From contig NZ_CP175559.1 in NCBI RefSeq assembly GCF_047421495.1, positions 2,294,001 through 2,358,000 on the forward strand: a DNA stretch of 64,000 bases. Reading direction: 5' to 3'. Below the pieces are notes generated by a model that worked only from the letters and a program-made list of their open reading frames with translations, was not told the DNA's origin and ran no database searches. The DNA is from Acidithiobacillus sp047421495. GTDB lineage: Bacteria > Pseudomonadota > Gammaproteobacteria > Acidithiobacillales > Acidithiobacillaceae. The position numbers and the translations under genes were made by a program. Below, piece by piece: positions 36,101 to 43,391 of the stretch; within the stretch, counting starts at the first letter, position 1; every line of letters starts with the position of its first letter.

Positions 36101-36237
36101 CGATCTGCGTCGAATATGGCGACCTTGTCGGGATAGCGTGTCACAGCTGCGTCGAAAAGAATGAAATGGTTATTTTTCTGCCACGTCAATCCCGAGATAC
36201 GTGCGCTGGATTCAGCAACGTCGGTTAGCATTGACAT
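33178..36237 (-). CDS. NRPS-like enzyme: adenylation, carrier, thioester reductase
   Basis: A 1019-residue single module. The adenylation domain (about 1-515) has FTSGTTGYPKG near 172, NAYGPTEATVC near 304, YRTGD and the catalytic lysine in NINGKVDI near 507. The carrier domain has FHAGGGSSIEAQQIL near 559, with the arm-bearing serine. The reductase (about 645-1019) has LTGATGFLGVHLL near 649 and YAQSKWVSEQIV near 808, so the product should leave as an aldehyde or alcohol. Asp219 matches the residue that binds the amino group of amino-acid substrates. GGAAG five bases upstream supports the start at 36237 over 36291. No condensation domain is present. The last ~18 residues are read through the IS200 right end, so the natural C-terminus is lost. 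Confidence 0.9.
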   Translation of the reverse strand: MSMLTDVAESSARISGLTWQKNNHFILFDAAVTRYPDKVAIFDADRSFTYQELFVRARNLADVLRVAGVDRDSAVAVCLQRSTNWVLTLLAIWELGGCYIPVDNMAPVERIRYVLDTSGASIAIIDDTTAEKFVDLASLINIERCFTESVHESASEAPIGSEVGECNRAYVIFTSGTTGYPKGVQIDHGNVTNMVMEHVRSGEIKCSDRIALCMSFGFDASIRDIVGALATGATLYITSAEELELSAFCHMLAERRISYAVVTPTLLSAIGVPPPLPDLNTIVLAGEAPSRQLIRTWGVGRLLINAYGPTEATVCATKRLYPGGVIGADEPVSIGHPTYGILAEVLDEKYAPVPKGDVGELYIGGASLTRLGYIGDAALNAQKFVDLPTIGKAYRTGDKCRLLPNNELEWVERLDDQIKINGFRIECAEVREAITTIPEVTECLVRPWRTAARTYLIAYLVMRWTRNRLSRESIAQYVKDAILRRLPAYSIPSFIIELDEIPMNINGKVDIKRLPMPTSDTTHHPPSGCNEIEAALWDVWFDVLPKDLAIGFSIDTEFHAGGGSSIEAQQILHRVAQQWHCRIPYHMFLDGRGTIRWTAQLLQAGVTKASVARSEQACESGDLSIYVKPAAPCLSIVRQESRSENPTHHFLLTGATGFLGVHLLASLVRLGVEVTCLVRSDAELSVVMRLQRTLDKYDIPLNVREEGIEIVVGDITDVDFGLSRHEFRRLSHSIDAIFHCAADVDFIKSYEQLAPTNVKGTAQILRFAAAGRIKKFNYISTLAVFFSTQAATGSSGESSSSHYSRGLFGGYAQSKWVSEQIVMDVKSQGLDVKIFRPARLWGNTQTMRHHEQDLYVRLLKLIALTGKAPDIDYSMDFTMVRNAADAMARLALVAPADFYHILDERTVHLKDLAEWVNESGHKIEMISYENWLHILNTELAAKTLGPLVSVFLDPINCHGTLFDNLLRLPRYATGVFPNDKAKQMLGNSMLFTRGDTPKEYSKYLPAKPGALVREPLKAA
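33181..33228. repeat. right-end hairpins of the IS200-type element
   Basis: Two adjacent hairpins: AGCCGCT-TTG-AGCGGCT (33181-33197) and CTCCCGGC-TTT-GCCGGGAG (33210-33228). The second matches the left-end hairpin. On the minus strand these bases are also read as the last residues and near the stop of the NRPS gene. Confidence 0.85.
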
Positions 36238-36693
36238 GGAGTCTTCCGTTGTGTTTCTACCGATGCTTGATCTGCACCGCTTCCAGCCCATACTGGACCA
36301 ACGAAAGCGTCCAAGGTGAGCCTCCGACCATTAGCATTGCAGCACTCCAACCAGATCAATGGCCGGCGACATGGCATATCGGGGCGAGAATCATTGGAAA
36401 TCCAGACGGAAGATTCCAACAGTTGGGTAGTATTGTTTACGGTGGGGAGCCTCTGACGCAATACAAAACTCCTCGCAGAACTAGGGCAGGAAAGAACGTT
36501 CGACGCCGATGCTTCTCCTGTAGGCCAACGTCCGATGGGAGCAGTGTGACAGAGCATATTTGCATTATCCCTCACAACGATCTCCTGTCAAGGTAAAGCC
36601 TTGTCCAACGACACATGAGTCTGAACGGGATAGCGTGTTTCCACGCTGAGATGGGTTTGAAAGCGGACTGGAGTCTGGGATTATCCGGAGATG
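36238..36693. other. gene-free stretch upstream of the NRPS gene
   Basis: About 455 bases between the NRPS start and transposase debris. It probably carries the NRPS promoter, but I cannot point to one. Frames on either strand show no recognisable protein or ribosome site. Confidence 0.4.
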
Positions 36694-36812
36694 ATCGTGA
36701 CTCTACATACCGACAAGCTCAGCACCCTGGAGCAACTACGTGCCTTCGCCAACGGTACCCAGGCCAGATCCTTCCAAGCGTCCAGCCGCCAGGAAGTCTA
36801 TGACTGTATCGC
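36694..36812 (+). pseudogene. fragment of a transposase N-terminus
   Basis: About 40 codons reading VTLHTDKLSTLEQLRAFANGTQ and onward to SRQEVYDCIAD. The pattern recalls the N-terminus of DDE integrases of the IS481/IS3 kind, where a short TLxxLRAF...SRxExYxFI region precedes the helix-turn-helix. The frame then runs into a different, IS5-like sequence, so this is a truncated remnant. The family assignment is from memory and weak. Confidence 0.35.
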
Positions 36813-36814
36813 CG

Positions 36815-37312
36815 ACTGTCCGACGAGCAGACCGAGCTCCAGCTCATGGGTCGCCGCAGTTTCCAACACTTCTGTGGTCTGGAGCAATCCGCGAACATTC
36901 TGGACCGCACGACCATCTGGAACTTTGAGAACCGCGTCGACGCGGACGATGTGGCGGCACTGTTCGCTGAACTGGATCGACAGATCCGTGCCCAGAGTCT
37001 GGAAGCCCACGCGGGGCAAATCATGATGCGGCCTTGGTGCCCGCTCCCAAGCAGCACTTCACCAAGGGGGATAAAGAGATCCTAGAGCAGAACGCCGTCC
37101 CGGCGGACTGGCGTCCGGCCAAACGGCGGCAGAAGGATCGGGATGCCAGTTGGACCAGGAAGCACGGGAAAAGCCATCACGGCCACAAGGTTACGGTGAG
37201 CGTGGACCGCAAGCACAAGCTGGTTCGCAACCGGATGCCGATACGGCCAGGGTCCACGACTCTCAGCATCTGGCATGGAGGCGGTCCTGGACGAGTGGAA
37301 TACCAGTGAACG
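36815..37312 (+). pseudogene. degenerate IS5-family transposase fragment
   Basis: The pieces RRLSDEQTELQLMGRRSFQHFCGLE, RTTIWNFENRVDADDVAALF, VPAPKQHFTKGDKEILEQ, WTRKHGKSHHGHKVTVSVDRKHKLVRN and DTARVHDSQHL appear in order but in different frames, with shifts near 37025 and after 37220. Together they make the middle of an IS5-type transposase. Both ends of the gene are missing. Its right part overlaps the final codons of the tniE-like gene on the other strand, so this insertion probably removed the original end of that gene. Confidence 0.85.
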
Positions 37313-38738
37313 AGGGCAACCAGTACGACTTACCTGAAAAGTACAAAACCACACCCTCGCCATCAGCCTTCAGCATCTTCAGGTCCACCCCTCGCCCCAC
37401 CTTCCTCGGCAATCCATGAAAATACGCCAACCCCACCGACACCCACCGGCGCAGAAATTCCTCTCCCTCCCCACTTTCACGCATCATCGCCAGCATTTCC
37501 TGCTCTAATTTTCGCTGACGGACCTTTTGGGCGGCACCATCTTTGACTTTAGGCACCACAACATCCGCCGAATGCACCTCACGCAAATATCGCACAAAAC
37601 CCGATAAAGCTGCTCGTTGACCCGGCACCTTAGCCAAATAAACTTCCACCGTATTCTGGTCTGGCTTCTTCAGTCCCATTTTCTGGTTCTCCAGCAACAG
37701 GGCTTTCGCAGGTACCATGGCAAGGCGCGCGGAGCGCAAACTCAGCTTTCCAGCCTTTACCTCTACCAAAAGTGTGTCGTGGTAGCCTTTCAGTATCCGT
37801 AATCCTGCCGGATCGCCTTCCAGCGCTTTTAGCATACCAGCAATTTGCCGTTTCTCGGAATCCTCTGCCTGCACAGCAACATCTTTGACCACCAACCCAA
37901 CTTCCTGCATCCATCGCATGGGAAGCCGCACTCTGCGTAGCCCTTCAGCGCCAAAGTGAGCAACCAAACGGTTATAGTTGGGGATAGCCTCCCAAACTTT
38001 CTCGATCTCCAGAAAAAAGGATAGATAGCGGTTCACGGAAATGGCCGCCTTGTTATCCCCGACAGTGACGGCCAACCATGCACCAAATCCCTCAAAATGA
38101 TCCGCCATAACCCGCACAGAAAAAGCTGCCCGATTCATAGATATCCGCGTTCTCATGAGGCATCGCCAATAGCAGGACTCACACTGAGCACCTCTGCCAG
38201 CCGGCATAGATTGTCCACATTCATGGCAGAGGATCATTCCGCCATCAAGACATACTTTGCACAAGCGCCGCCCATCGTCGGTCACCACCAAAAGTCTATG
38301 GTGGTGGCAGGCATGGCAGTTTCCGTGATCGGCATGGGCGCATTTTGGGCAAAGCCGTAGATTATGATTGAACCGAGATACCCGCGTTAGCCTTCTCGAC
38401 AACTCGCCACAAAGCTCACAGGCCTCAGCCTCCCTAAAATAATTCGCACAGGAATTACATACAGGGCCAGAGCGCGTCACCCGTCCCACTCGGAAGTCTG
38501 TCTTTCCACACCGGATGCAGGGCCGGGCCACCGCACAGCGACGACACACAGCAGCCATATCCCTGCGCGGCAACCGTGCGTAGTTCCCACACTTCGGACA
38601 AAGTCGGCGCTTAAATTCTCGTGCGTAGCATGTGGAACAATACTTATGGCCGTGATAAACCCGCGTTATTTTTCTGCCTCGCTTGCCACATTCGTCGCAA
38701 ATCACCTCAGCCGAAGGCGTCACCACCATATCCATCAT
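37263..38738 (-). CDS. Cys-rich fifth transposition gene, TniE-like
   Basis: A 491-residue protein downstream of tniQ; its start overlaps the tniQ stop (ATGA at 38738). The first 200 residues hold twelve CxxC pairs (CDEC, CPKC, CIRC, CELC, CHAC, CKVC, CHEC and others), a run of zinc ribbons likely to bind DNA or protein. The rest is helical; segments such as VNRYLSFFLEIEKVW and LSGFVRYLREVHSADVV recall the core-binding half of tyrosine recombinases, but I see no R-H-R-Y set. Tn6022-type elements have an extra gene, tniE, in this position. The last 15-17 residues (to RLHARC) are read from the IS5 remnant, so the C-terminus is probably not original. Confidence 0.65.
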   Translation of the reverse strand: MMDMVVTPSAEVICDECGKRGRKITRVYHGHKYCSTCYAREFKRRLCPKCGNYARLPRRDMAAVCRRCAVARPCIRCGKTDFRVGRVTRSGPVCNSCANYFREAEACELCGELSRRLTRVSRFNHNLRLCPKCAHADHGNCHACHHHRLLVVTDDGRRLCKVCLDGGMILCHECGQSMPAGRGAQCESCYWRCLMRTRISMNRAAFSVRVMADHFEGFGAWLAVTVGDNKAAISVNRYLSFFLEIEKVWEAIPNYNRLVAHFGAEGLRRVRLPMRWMQEVGLVVKDVAVQAEDSEKRQIAGMLKALEGDPAGLRILKGYHDTLLVEVKAGKLSLRSARLAMVPAKALLLENQKMGLKKPDQNTVEVYLAKVPGQRAALSGFVRYLREVHSADVVVPKVKDGAAQKVRQRKLEQEMLAMMRESGEGEEFLRRWVSVGLAYFHGLPRKVGRGVDLKMLKADGEGVVLYFSGKSYWLPSFTGIPLVQDRLHARC

Positions 38739-39865
38739 CGCAGCGACATCTCCAGCTTGCGCTGTAATCGCTGCCACATGCGCATTACTTCGTGACGCGG
38801 CCGGGGTTGGCCAGGTTCGCGTATTGCCTGCTTTCTGTACCCTCTGGCGTTATCAGGCAGTTGCGCGAAAACCTCAGCGAACAAGTCTGGCATCCGTTCT
38901 CCCTTGCTCACAAAACCTTGGCGGGTAATACCGGATTCCTGGAGATGCTTAGACACGTCGGCCAAGTCGGTTCGCATCAGTTTCCACAGCGCGCCCAGCA
39001 ACAGGTGACGTTCCGCTGTGCCAAGCAGTTCAACCCCTGTGCCGGGATTCAGCGGTAACTCAGGGACTGCAACCCCCATCCGCTCCAGAAATGCGTGCAA
39101 AGCCTCCGCATCGCTACGATTAGCTCTTCGTAATAATGCGGACAAAAAAGACGCACCGGCAAACCATGCATCGGTCTCCGTCGGGTGTGCCATGAACTGA
39201 CCACTGCCATGACGAATCGCCTCGTCGCCTGCATCCTGGAACGCCATGACATCGTCCGAACATGGCGTAATAGCGCCCACATCCCGCAAATCTCCTTTGC
39301 AGGTCGCGCAGACCGCCACATGACCATCCTTCGCATGCAGTCGGTGTGGCTCTAAGGGCACCCCACAATGTGGGCAGCGGTCCAGCAGAGCACAATGATG
39401 ATGCACACAAACCACATGCCACGCGAGACGCCATTGCAGGCGATAATAGGGGATACGGTCATCGCGCAGACAAGCTGGACAATACTGCAGACCGCTTCGC
39501 CTCTTGGTATTCCGCGCACCCAGCGCCAATATCCACGGCCACACGGCCTTGTCGGGCAGGGGTCCATTACTGACACGCTCAGCGATCCTTTTCAGCGTAG
39601 CAGCGCGAAAGGAAGACAGCGGAATTCCCGCAGGGACGACCAGCTTATTTAACGGTGCGTCATCAAGAAAACGGTCCACGTCTCTCGTCCATATGCGCCA
39701 CTTTGGCCATACGTCTCCGGTAAGCACCATCGGGTCGCAGCCTTGGGCAAGCGCTGCACGCACCAGCCACGACGAGATAATTTCATCGGGCAGCAGAGGT
39801 ACAGAACGCACCCAACGCGGGCGATCTATACCAGTTCCCGGATGCCACGCGTAGGCCGTAGCCAT
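38735..39865 (-). CDS. tniQ: TniQ/TnsD-family target-selection protein
   Basis: A 376-residue protein with the TniQ domain: VRSVPLLPDEIISSWLVRAALAQG at the start, LQYCPACLRDDRIPYYRLQWRLAWHVVCVHHHCALLDRCPHCG (zinc-binding cysteines and histidine) near residues 130-172, and another CATC pair near 190. In Tn7, TnsD recognises the attachment site and brings TnsC to it. Here the target is comM, so this protein, alone or with the TniE-like protein, is the likely comM selector. GAGGGA lies five bases before the ATG, and the start overlaps the tnsC end by 40 bases. It is longer than short TniQ proteins but shorter than Tn7 TnsD. Confidence 0.9.
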   Translation of the reverse strand: MATAYAWHPGTGIDRPRWVRSVPLLPDEIISSWLVRAALAQGCDPMVLTGDVWPKWRIWTRDVDRFLDDAPLNKLVVPAGIPLSSFRAATLKRIAERVSNGPLPDKAVWPWILALGARNTKRRSGLQYCPACLRDDRIPYYRLQWRLAWHVVCVHHHCALLDRCPHCGVPLEPHRLHAKDGHVAVCATCKGDLRDVGAITPCSDDVMAFQDAGDEAIRHGSGQFMAHPTETDAWFAGASFLSALLRRANRSDAEALHAFLERMGVAVPELPLNPGTGVELLGTAERHLLLGALWKLMRTDLADVSKHLQESGITRQGFVSKGERMPDLFAEVFAQLPDNARGYRKQAIREPGQPRPRHEVMRMWQRLQRKLEMSLR

Positions 39866-40713
39866 TGCTTTCCCTCTATGATCGATTTGTCGATTTTCTC
39901 CGTACCAGTTTTAATGGCTTCCACCGCACACGCCACCAAAAGGCGATGCAGATTACCCAGATTCCCTTCGGAAATAGCAAAAAGCAGACTTACCGTCTCG
40001 CTTTGATGTAACAAAGAGGGATTTTTAAGCGGTAATACTTGTTCAAAACTCGCTACCAGTTGCTGAAACTCTGGGTTCAATTCCCATGGCGGCAACGTGA
40101 CCACATCAAAGCGGCTGGCATGCTGTGGGTCCGTGTGCAAAACCCGGACGGCCTCTCTGGTGCCCACGCCGACGATGGGAATCGCCAATTCGTTGCATAG
40201 CAGCTTGATGGCGTTCATGACCTCGCGTTGCTTGGTCACCGTCCCCGTCAGGAGAGAGTGGAACTCATCGATTACCAGGATACGCACATGGCAGTCTCGC
40301 ATCAGATGAACCACCTGATAGCGCAGCTTAGAAGCCGGGTCCGTCGCTCGGTACGGTGTCCAGAAACGCTCCAGGATCGCTATATACAACCCCTTTTCGT
40401 CTGCGCTGGGCGGCGCTTCGCTTACAATAACTGGTTTAACGGGTTCGGCATTCTCATTGACGTAGCCCTCTCCATGCAACTTCTGAAAGCGCCGAATAAT
40501 CGTTGTCTTCCCGTTATTGGAGTCACCAACGATCAGCAGATTAGGCATGCGTGGGCGCATGGGCTTTTCCATTAAACCGCGCAAGTTATCCAAAAGGCGA
40601 TTAGCCTGGGCATAACCAATCCAACGCGGCTCGTCGAGAAATGCCATGCGGTCCTTATCCGACATTCCTAAAACATGGCGGAATTCCGGATGAATATGAG
40701 CGAGGTCTATCAT
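39826..40713 (-). CDS. tnsC: TnsC/TniB-family AAA+ transposition regulator
   Basis: A 295-residue ATPase. Walker A is IVGDSNNGKTTIIRRF near residues 58-72 and Walker B is RILVIDEFHSLLTG near 142-155, followed by a sensor-1-like PIVGVGTREA. The N-terminal part DEPRWIGYAQANRLLDNLRGLMEKP is typical of TniB. It links target selection to TnsB and gives target immunity in Tn7. Its ATG overlaps the tnsB stop (ATGA). Length is near TniB and shorter than Tn7 TnsC, as in Tn6022 elements. Confidence 0.93.
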   Translation of the reverse strand: MIDLAHIHPEFRHVLGMSDKDRMAFLDEPRWIGYAQANRLLDNLRGLMEKPMRPRMPNLLIVGDSNNGKTTIIRRFQKLHGEGYVNENAEPVKPVIVSEAPPSADEKGLYIAILERFWTPYRATDPASKLRYQVVHLMRDCHVRILVIDEFHSLLTGTVTKQREVMNAIKLLCNELAIPIVGVGTREAVRVLHTDPQHASRFDVVTLPPWELNPEFQQLVASFEQVLPLKNPSLLHQSETVSLLFAISEGNLGNLHRLLVACAVEAIKTGTEKIDKSIIEGKQWLRPTRGIRELV

Positions 40714-42590
40714 GCAATATCATCCAATGGCTTAACAACGCCTTCCAGCAACATCGAGGCAGGGGCCGCTTTCTCCAATACGCTTCTATTTGAAGTCAGC
40801 GGCTGTGATGGAGATACCTTTTTCGCGTGTTCCTTGCGCTTTTGCTGCTGGCGACGCGCCTTTTTCGTCCTTTCCGACGAGCCATCGACCTGTTGCCGCA
40901 GATCATTCAAGGCTTGGAGCACCATGACCTCATCCACAGATTTCATACCCTGCTGACGAGCGCGACTTACCGCCTGCTGGTACTCCCAGATACTCATGCT
41001 CGGCATCGCCTGATCCGCGTATGGGACGCGAAAATACATTTTTAACTCAGGATCATGGAACCAGATCACGCTGATATCACGGGGATCACGGCGGAAAATG
41101 AATTGCCGCTTTTTACCGGGGGTATCCGGGTCATCCGCATTGATCCACTGCCGGATAACGTCCGCATAATAGGTCAGCCCATCTACGGAAACACCATCCG
41201 CCTGAATAGTCCGCTTGAACATCGGCAAGAAGTCATATAACAATACCTCACGATTCGCAGGTAACGCGGGCATTCCACGGCCCGGGGTGTCTTTATCCCC
41301 GAAGATACCCAGTTCCCACTTTTTCTCGGGCGTCATACCGATGGAAGAATGGAGTCGCTTGTGATACACCTTGCAAATAAGAGTAACCAGCCATGTTTCA
41401 AATTCCGACTTGGTCATCGTAGCGTGCTTCTCGGAGTCGTATTCGTCCCGTTCTTTTATCGACGAGAACGTAGTTCCGGGTAGATCATGGATCTCTTTCA
41501 GCATGGTGCCCAATAAACGTTCGATGTGACCACCATAGCGGGGCTGCTTTACCGGGCGGTATTCAAGCCGAATATTGTACATCATGCAGGAATTACGGAA
41601 GCTTTCCGAGCGAAAATCCGATCCATTATCCACATGAATGGTCGTCATCAGACCAGACACCGGCCATTTTGCATCGACATGATGCAAGACCAACCAATCA
41701 TCTTTGGGAAGTATAGCTTGCGCCACACACATTGCCACAGAGGTTACCGAAGGTGCGTCAAAGGACAGATAGTAGCCAACGATCATGCGACTAAAAACAT
41801 CTATTGCCATAGTAATATAGGGGCGGCCAATGGGTTTGCGATAAATATCGTCAACCAGAATAATGTCTGCGGGTGTGTGGTCTATCTGCACAACAGCCAA
41901 TGGATAATCCGCGTTGGGGAACTGACTAGGGACAGGAATAAACTTGTTCTTGGCCTTCTCACGATATCCCCGTTTGCGTAGCGTCTCCCGCTCACTAATC
42001 TCAGCAACCCTGGCGCGTATCGTGTTCGGGTGCGGGATCTCAGTGAGTTGCGCTTCAATGCACCGTCGGCGCGCTTCCAAAACCACTTTCTGAACGGAGG
42101 GCCGCTGCACAGTCAGATACAACGCATTGATAACGTCCTGAATAATCTGTTCCGCATGCAACGATATTTTCTTGGCGCCTCTCCTGACCCCTCTTTTCTC
42201 CGGCATGAGTCCGTCAAGAGTTCCCGCATCCCGATATAGCTTCAGCCAACGGTAAAGCGTGGTGAAGTTGATTCCCACCTCTTGAGCTCGGGCCTCTACT
42301 TCACGTCGCCCCACGTCAAATCGGTCCAGAAGCGGTTGTATCGCGGCATATCGGGATTGCGCCGTCTTCCAGTCTTCGTCGGCAACGGTATCCAGATCAC
42401 GAACCATTACGGTGCCACCCACTGCAGGCGCCAAGTCTGCAATACGCAGGGTGCAACTCCGGGCAGACTCCACATCTAACCCAATGACGGTTTCCAAATC
42501 TAGCACCTCAGTGATGCGATAAATCTTTCCGGAGGTCACCACCATCTTCCCTGGCGCAGGCAGAAACGTTTGTCGGGCCGGCTTAGTCAT
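40710..42590 (-). CDS. tnsB: TnsB/TniA-family DDE transposase
   Basis: A 626-residue transposase joining 3' ends to the target. An N-terminal helix-turn-helix region (VGINFTTLYRWLKLYRDAGTLDGL, near residues 107-130) precedes the integrase core with the catalytic triad: Asp in VQIDHTPAD near 236, Asp in HVDNGSDFRSESF near 320, and Glu in GGHIERLLGTM near 355. A Mu-type C-terminal beta-barrel and a basic tail (TKKARRQQQKRKEHAKK), likely for TnsC contact, follow. It overlaps tnsA by eight bases and tnsC by four. It should bind the 26-bp terminal repeats and their internal copies. Confidence 0.95.
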   Translation of the reverse strand: MTKPARQTFLPAPGKMVVTSGKIYRITEVLDLETVIGLDVESARSCTLRIADLAPAVGGTVMVRDLDTVADEDWKTAQSRYAAIQPLLDRFDVGRREVEARAQEVGINFTTLYRWLKLYRDAGTLDGLMPEKRGVRRGAKKISLHAEQIIQDVINALYLTVQRPSVQKVVLEARRRCIEAQLTEIPHPNTIRARVAEISERETLRKRGYREKAKNKFIPVPSQFPNADYPLAVVQIDHTPADIILVDDIYRKPIGRPYITMAIDVFSRMIVGYYLSFDAPSVTSVAMCVAQAILPKDDWLVLHHVDAKWPVSGLMTTIHVDNGSDFRSESFRNSCMMYNIRLEYRPVKQPRYGGHIERLLGTMLKEIHDLPGTTFSSIKERDEYDSEKHATMTKSEFETWLVTLICKVYHKRLHSSIGMTPEKKWELGIFGDKDTPGRGMPALPANREVLLYDFLPMFKRTIQADGVSVDGLTYYADVIRQWINADDPDTPGKKRQFIFRRDPRDISVIWFHDPELKMYFRVPYADQAMPSMSIWEYQQAVSRARQQGMKSVDEVMVLQALNDLRQQVDGSSERTKKARRQQQKRKEHAKKVSPSQPLTSNRSVLEKAAPASMLLEGVVKPLDDIA

Positions 42591-43272
42591 GATCCGGCAC
42601 CCAAAGTTCGCTGGCGTGGGACAATGGCTGTGACCAGTCGCACTCCATCCGTGCAGTCGCCAGCAGGTGCCACAGGTGGCTAATGCCTATGGCGCGGTCC
42701 ACTTCTCCAAAAAAGTGGCGGGCCAACAGGTGATCGAACGTCGCTGTCCCCATTTGACGCAGATTCCCGATAATCCATTCAGACTCTTCCGGCACGAACT
42801 GCATTTGCCGATACCGCTGCAGAAACATGGCATTCTTCCAGCGTTGGTCGCGGATACGCGGTTCATGCCTCAAATGAAATACGTAGCCGCCCTCCTTGCA
42901 ATAAGTCATGGCCGCACGGAATTTTGCTTTCCATTCGGGTAGATGCTCGTCCAGTTCGCTGGTGGGCTTCACCTCAACAAGAATAGGAGCGCGGTAAGGC
43001 CCAGGATAAGCCCGATAAGTCACCAGATAGTCAGGCGTATAAGGATAGGTTTGCCCGTTAGAACCAATAAACTCGATGGTCGCAGGTTGCGAAACCACAT
43101 CCAGCACCGTTCCGTCCGTTTCAAGTCGGATCAAAAAGTCGCGTTCCAACGTAGACTCGAAGTCTACTGGACCCACGCCGCGAAACGGATAAAGCCCGGA
43201 AACACTACGCCGGGTCGTACCGATCTTGCGCCTGGAGGGGTTATCAACTTTGTTGCAGCTATTGATATTCAT
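42583..43272 (-). CDS. tnsA: TnsA-family endonuclease
   Basis: A 229-residue restriction-like nuclease that cuts the 5' ends of the transposon, allowing cut-and-paste movement. Catalytic residues match Tn7 TnsA: Glu43 in ESTLERDFLI, Asp81 in YTPDYLV and the EVK motif Glu100/Lys102 in PILVEVKPT. I start it at 43272 because AAGG lies six bases upstream. A longer frame from 43329 would begin inside the right-end binding sites and adds nothing conserved. It is the first gene of the leftward tns operon, and its start codon lies within the innermost right-end repeat, so TnsB binding could repress it. Confidence 0.94.
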   Translation of the reverse strand: MNINSCNKVDNPSRRKIGTTRRSVSGLYPFRGVGPVDFESTLERDFLIRLETDGTVLDVVSQPATIEFIGSNGQTYPYTPDYLVTYRAYPGPYRAPILVEVKPTSELDEHLPEWKAKFRAAMTYCKEGGYVFHLRHEPRIRDQRWKNAMFLQRYRQMQFVPEESEWIIGNLRQMGTATFDHLLARHFFGEVDRAIGISHLWHLLATARMECDWSQPLSHASELWVPDHD

Positions 43273-43329
43273 CTTGAACCTTGTAGCGGCTATTGGTGGT
43301 ATTGTGTAGCAGCAATTGGTGTAAATCAA
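43251..43329 (+). repeat. three internal TnsB-binding-like repeats, right end
   Basis: Copies of TGTAGCxGCxATTGxT begin at 43282 (TGTAGCGGCTATTGGTGG) and 43305 (TGTAGCAGCAATTGGTGT), and a more diverged copy begins at 43251 (TGTTGCAGCTATTGATAT). All have the same orientation as the terminal copy at 43361. The right end thus has four sites over about 135 bases, a Tn7-like dense arrangement that also overlaps the start of tnsA. Confidence 0.8.
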
Positions 43330-43360
43330 GCGGCGTAAGCAGTTGTTTCATGGTTCATAG

Positions 43361-43386
43361 TGTAGCATTAATTGGTAGAAGTCACA
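43361..43386 (-). repeat. right terminal inverted repeat of the transposon
   Basis: On the minus strand it begins TGTGACTTCTACC and ends GCTACA, matching the left terminal repeat at 24 of 26 positions. GAGGC follows immediately on the plus strand. Confidence 0.95.
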
Positions 43387-43391
43387 GAGGC
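43387..43391. repeat. right copy of 5-bp target duplication GAGGC
   Basis: Identical to 27229-27233. It is followed by TCACATCCCCGTCCCGG, the continuation of comM in the frame left at 27233. Confidence 0.93.

Larger units (their letters stand above)
27234..43386. mobile_element. Tn7-like (Tn6022-related) transposon in comM, 16,153 bp
   Basis: Both ends begin 5'-TGTGACTTC and form 26-bp inverted repeats with 24 identities. Flanking GAGGC copies are the target duplication. Inside, the right end encodes TnsA, TnsB, TnsC, a TniQ/TnsD-like protein and a Cys-rich fifth protein, all transcribed away from that end with overlapping genes. The left end holds a possible TnsE-like gene. Insertion in comM and the five-gene order tnsA(tniC)-tnsB(tniA)-tnsC(tniB)-tniQ(tniD)-tniE match Tn6022/AbaR-type elements. 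Cargo is a small biosynthetic cluster with an IS200-type element and IS debris; no resistance gene is seen. The cargo is visibly more AT-rich than the host DNA. Confidence 0.95.

Noticed and set aside
27234..43386. Resistance island or defence island reading of the transposon cargo
   Set aside because: No antibiotic, metal-resistance, restriction, CRISPR or toxin-antitoxin genes are visible; cargo genes are biosynthetic.
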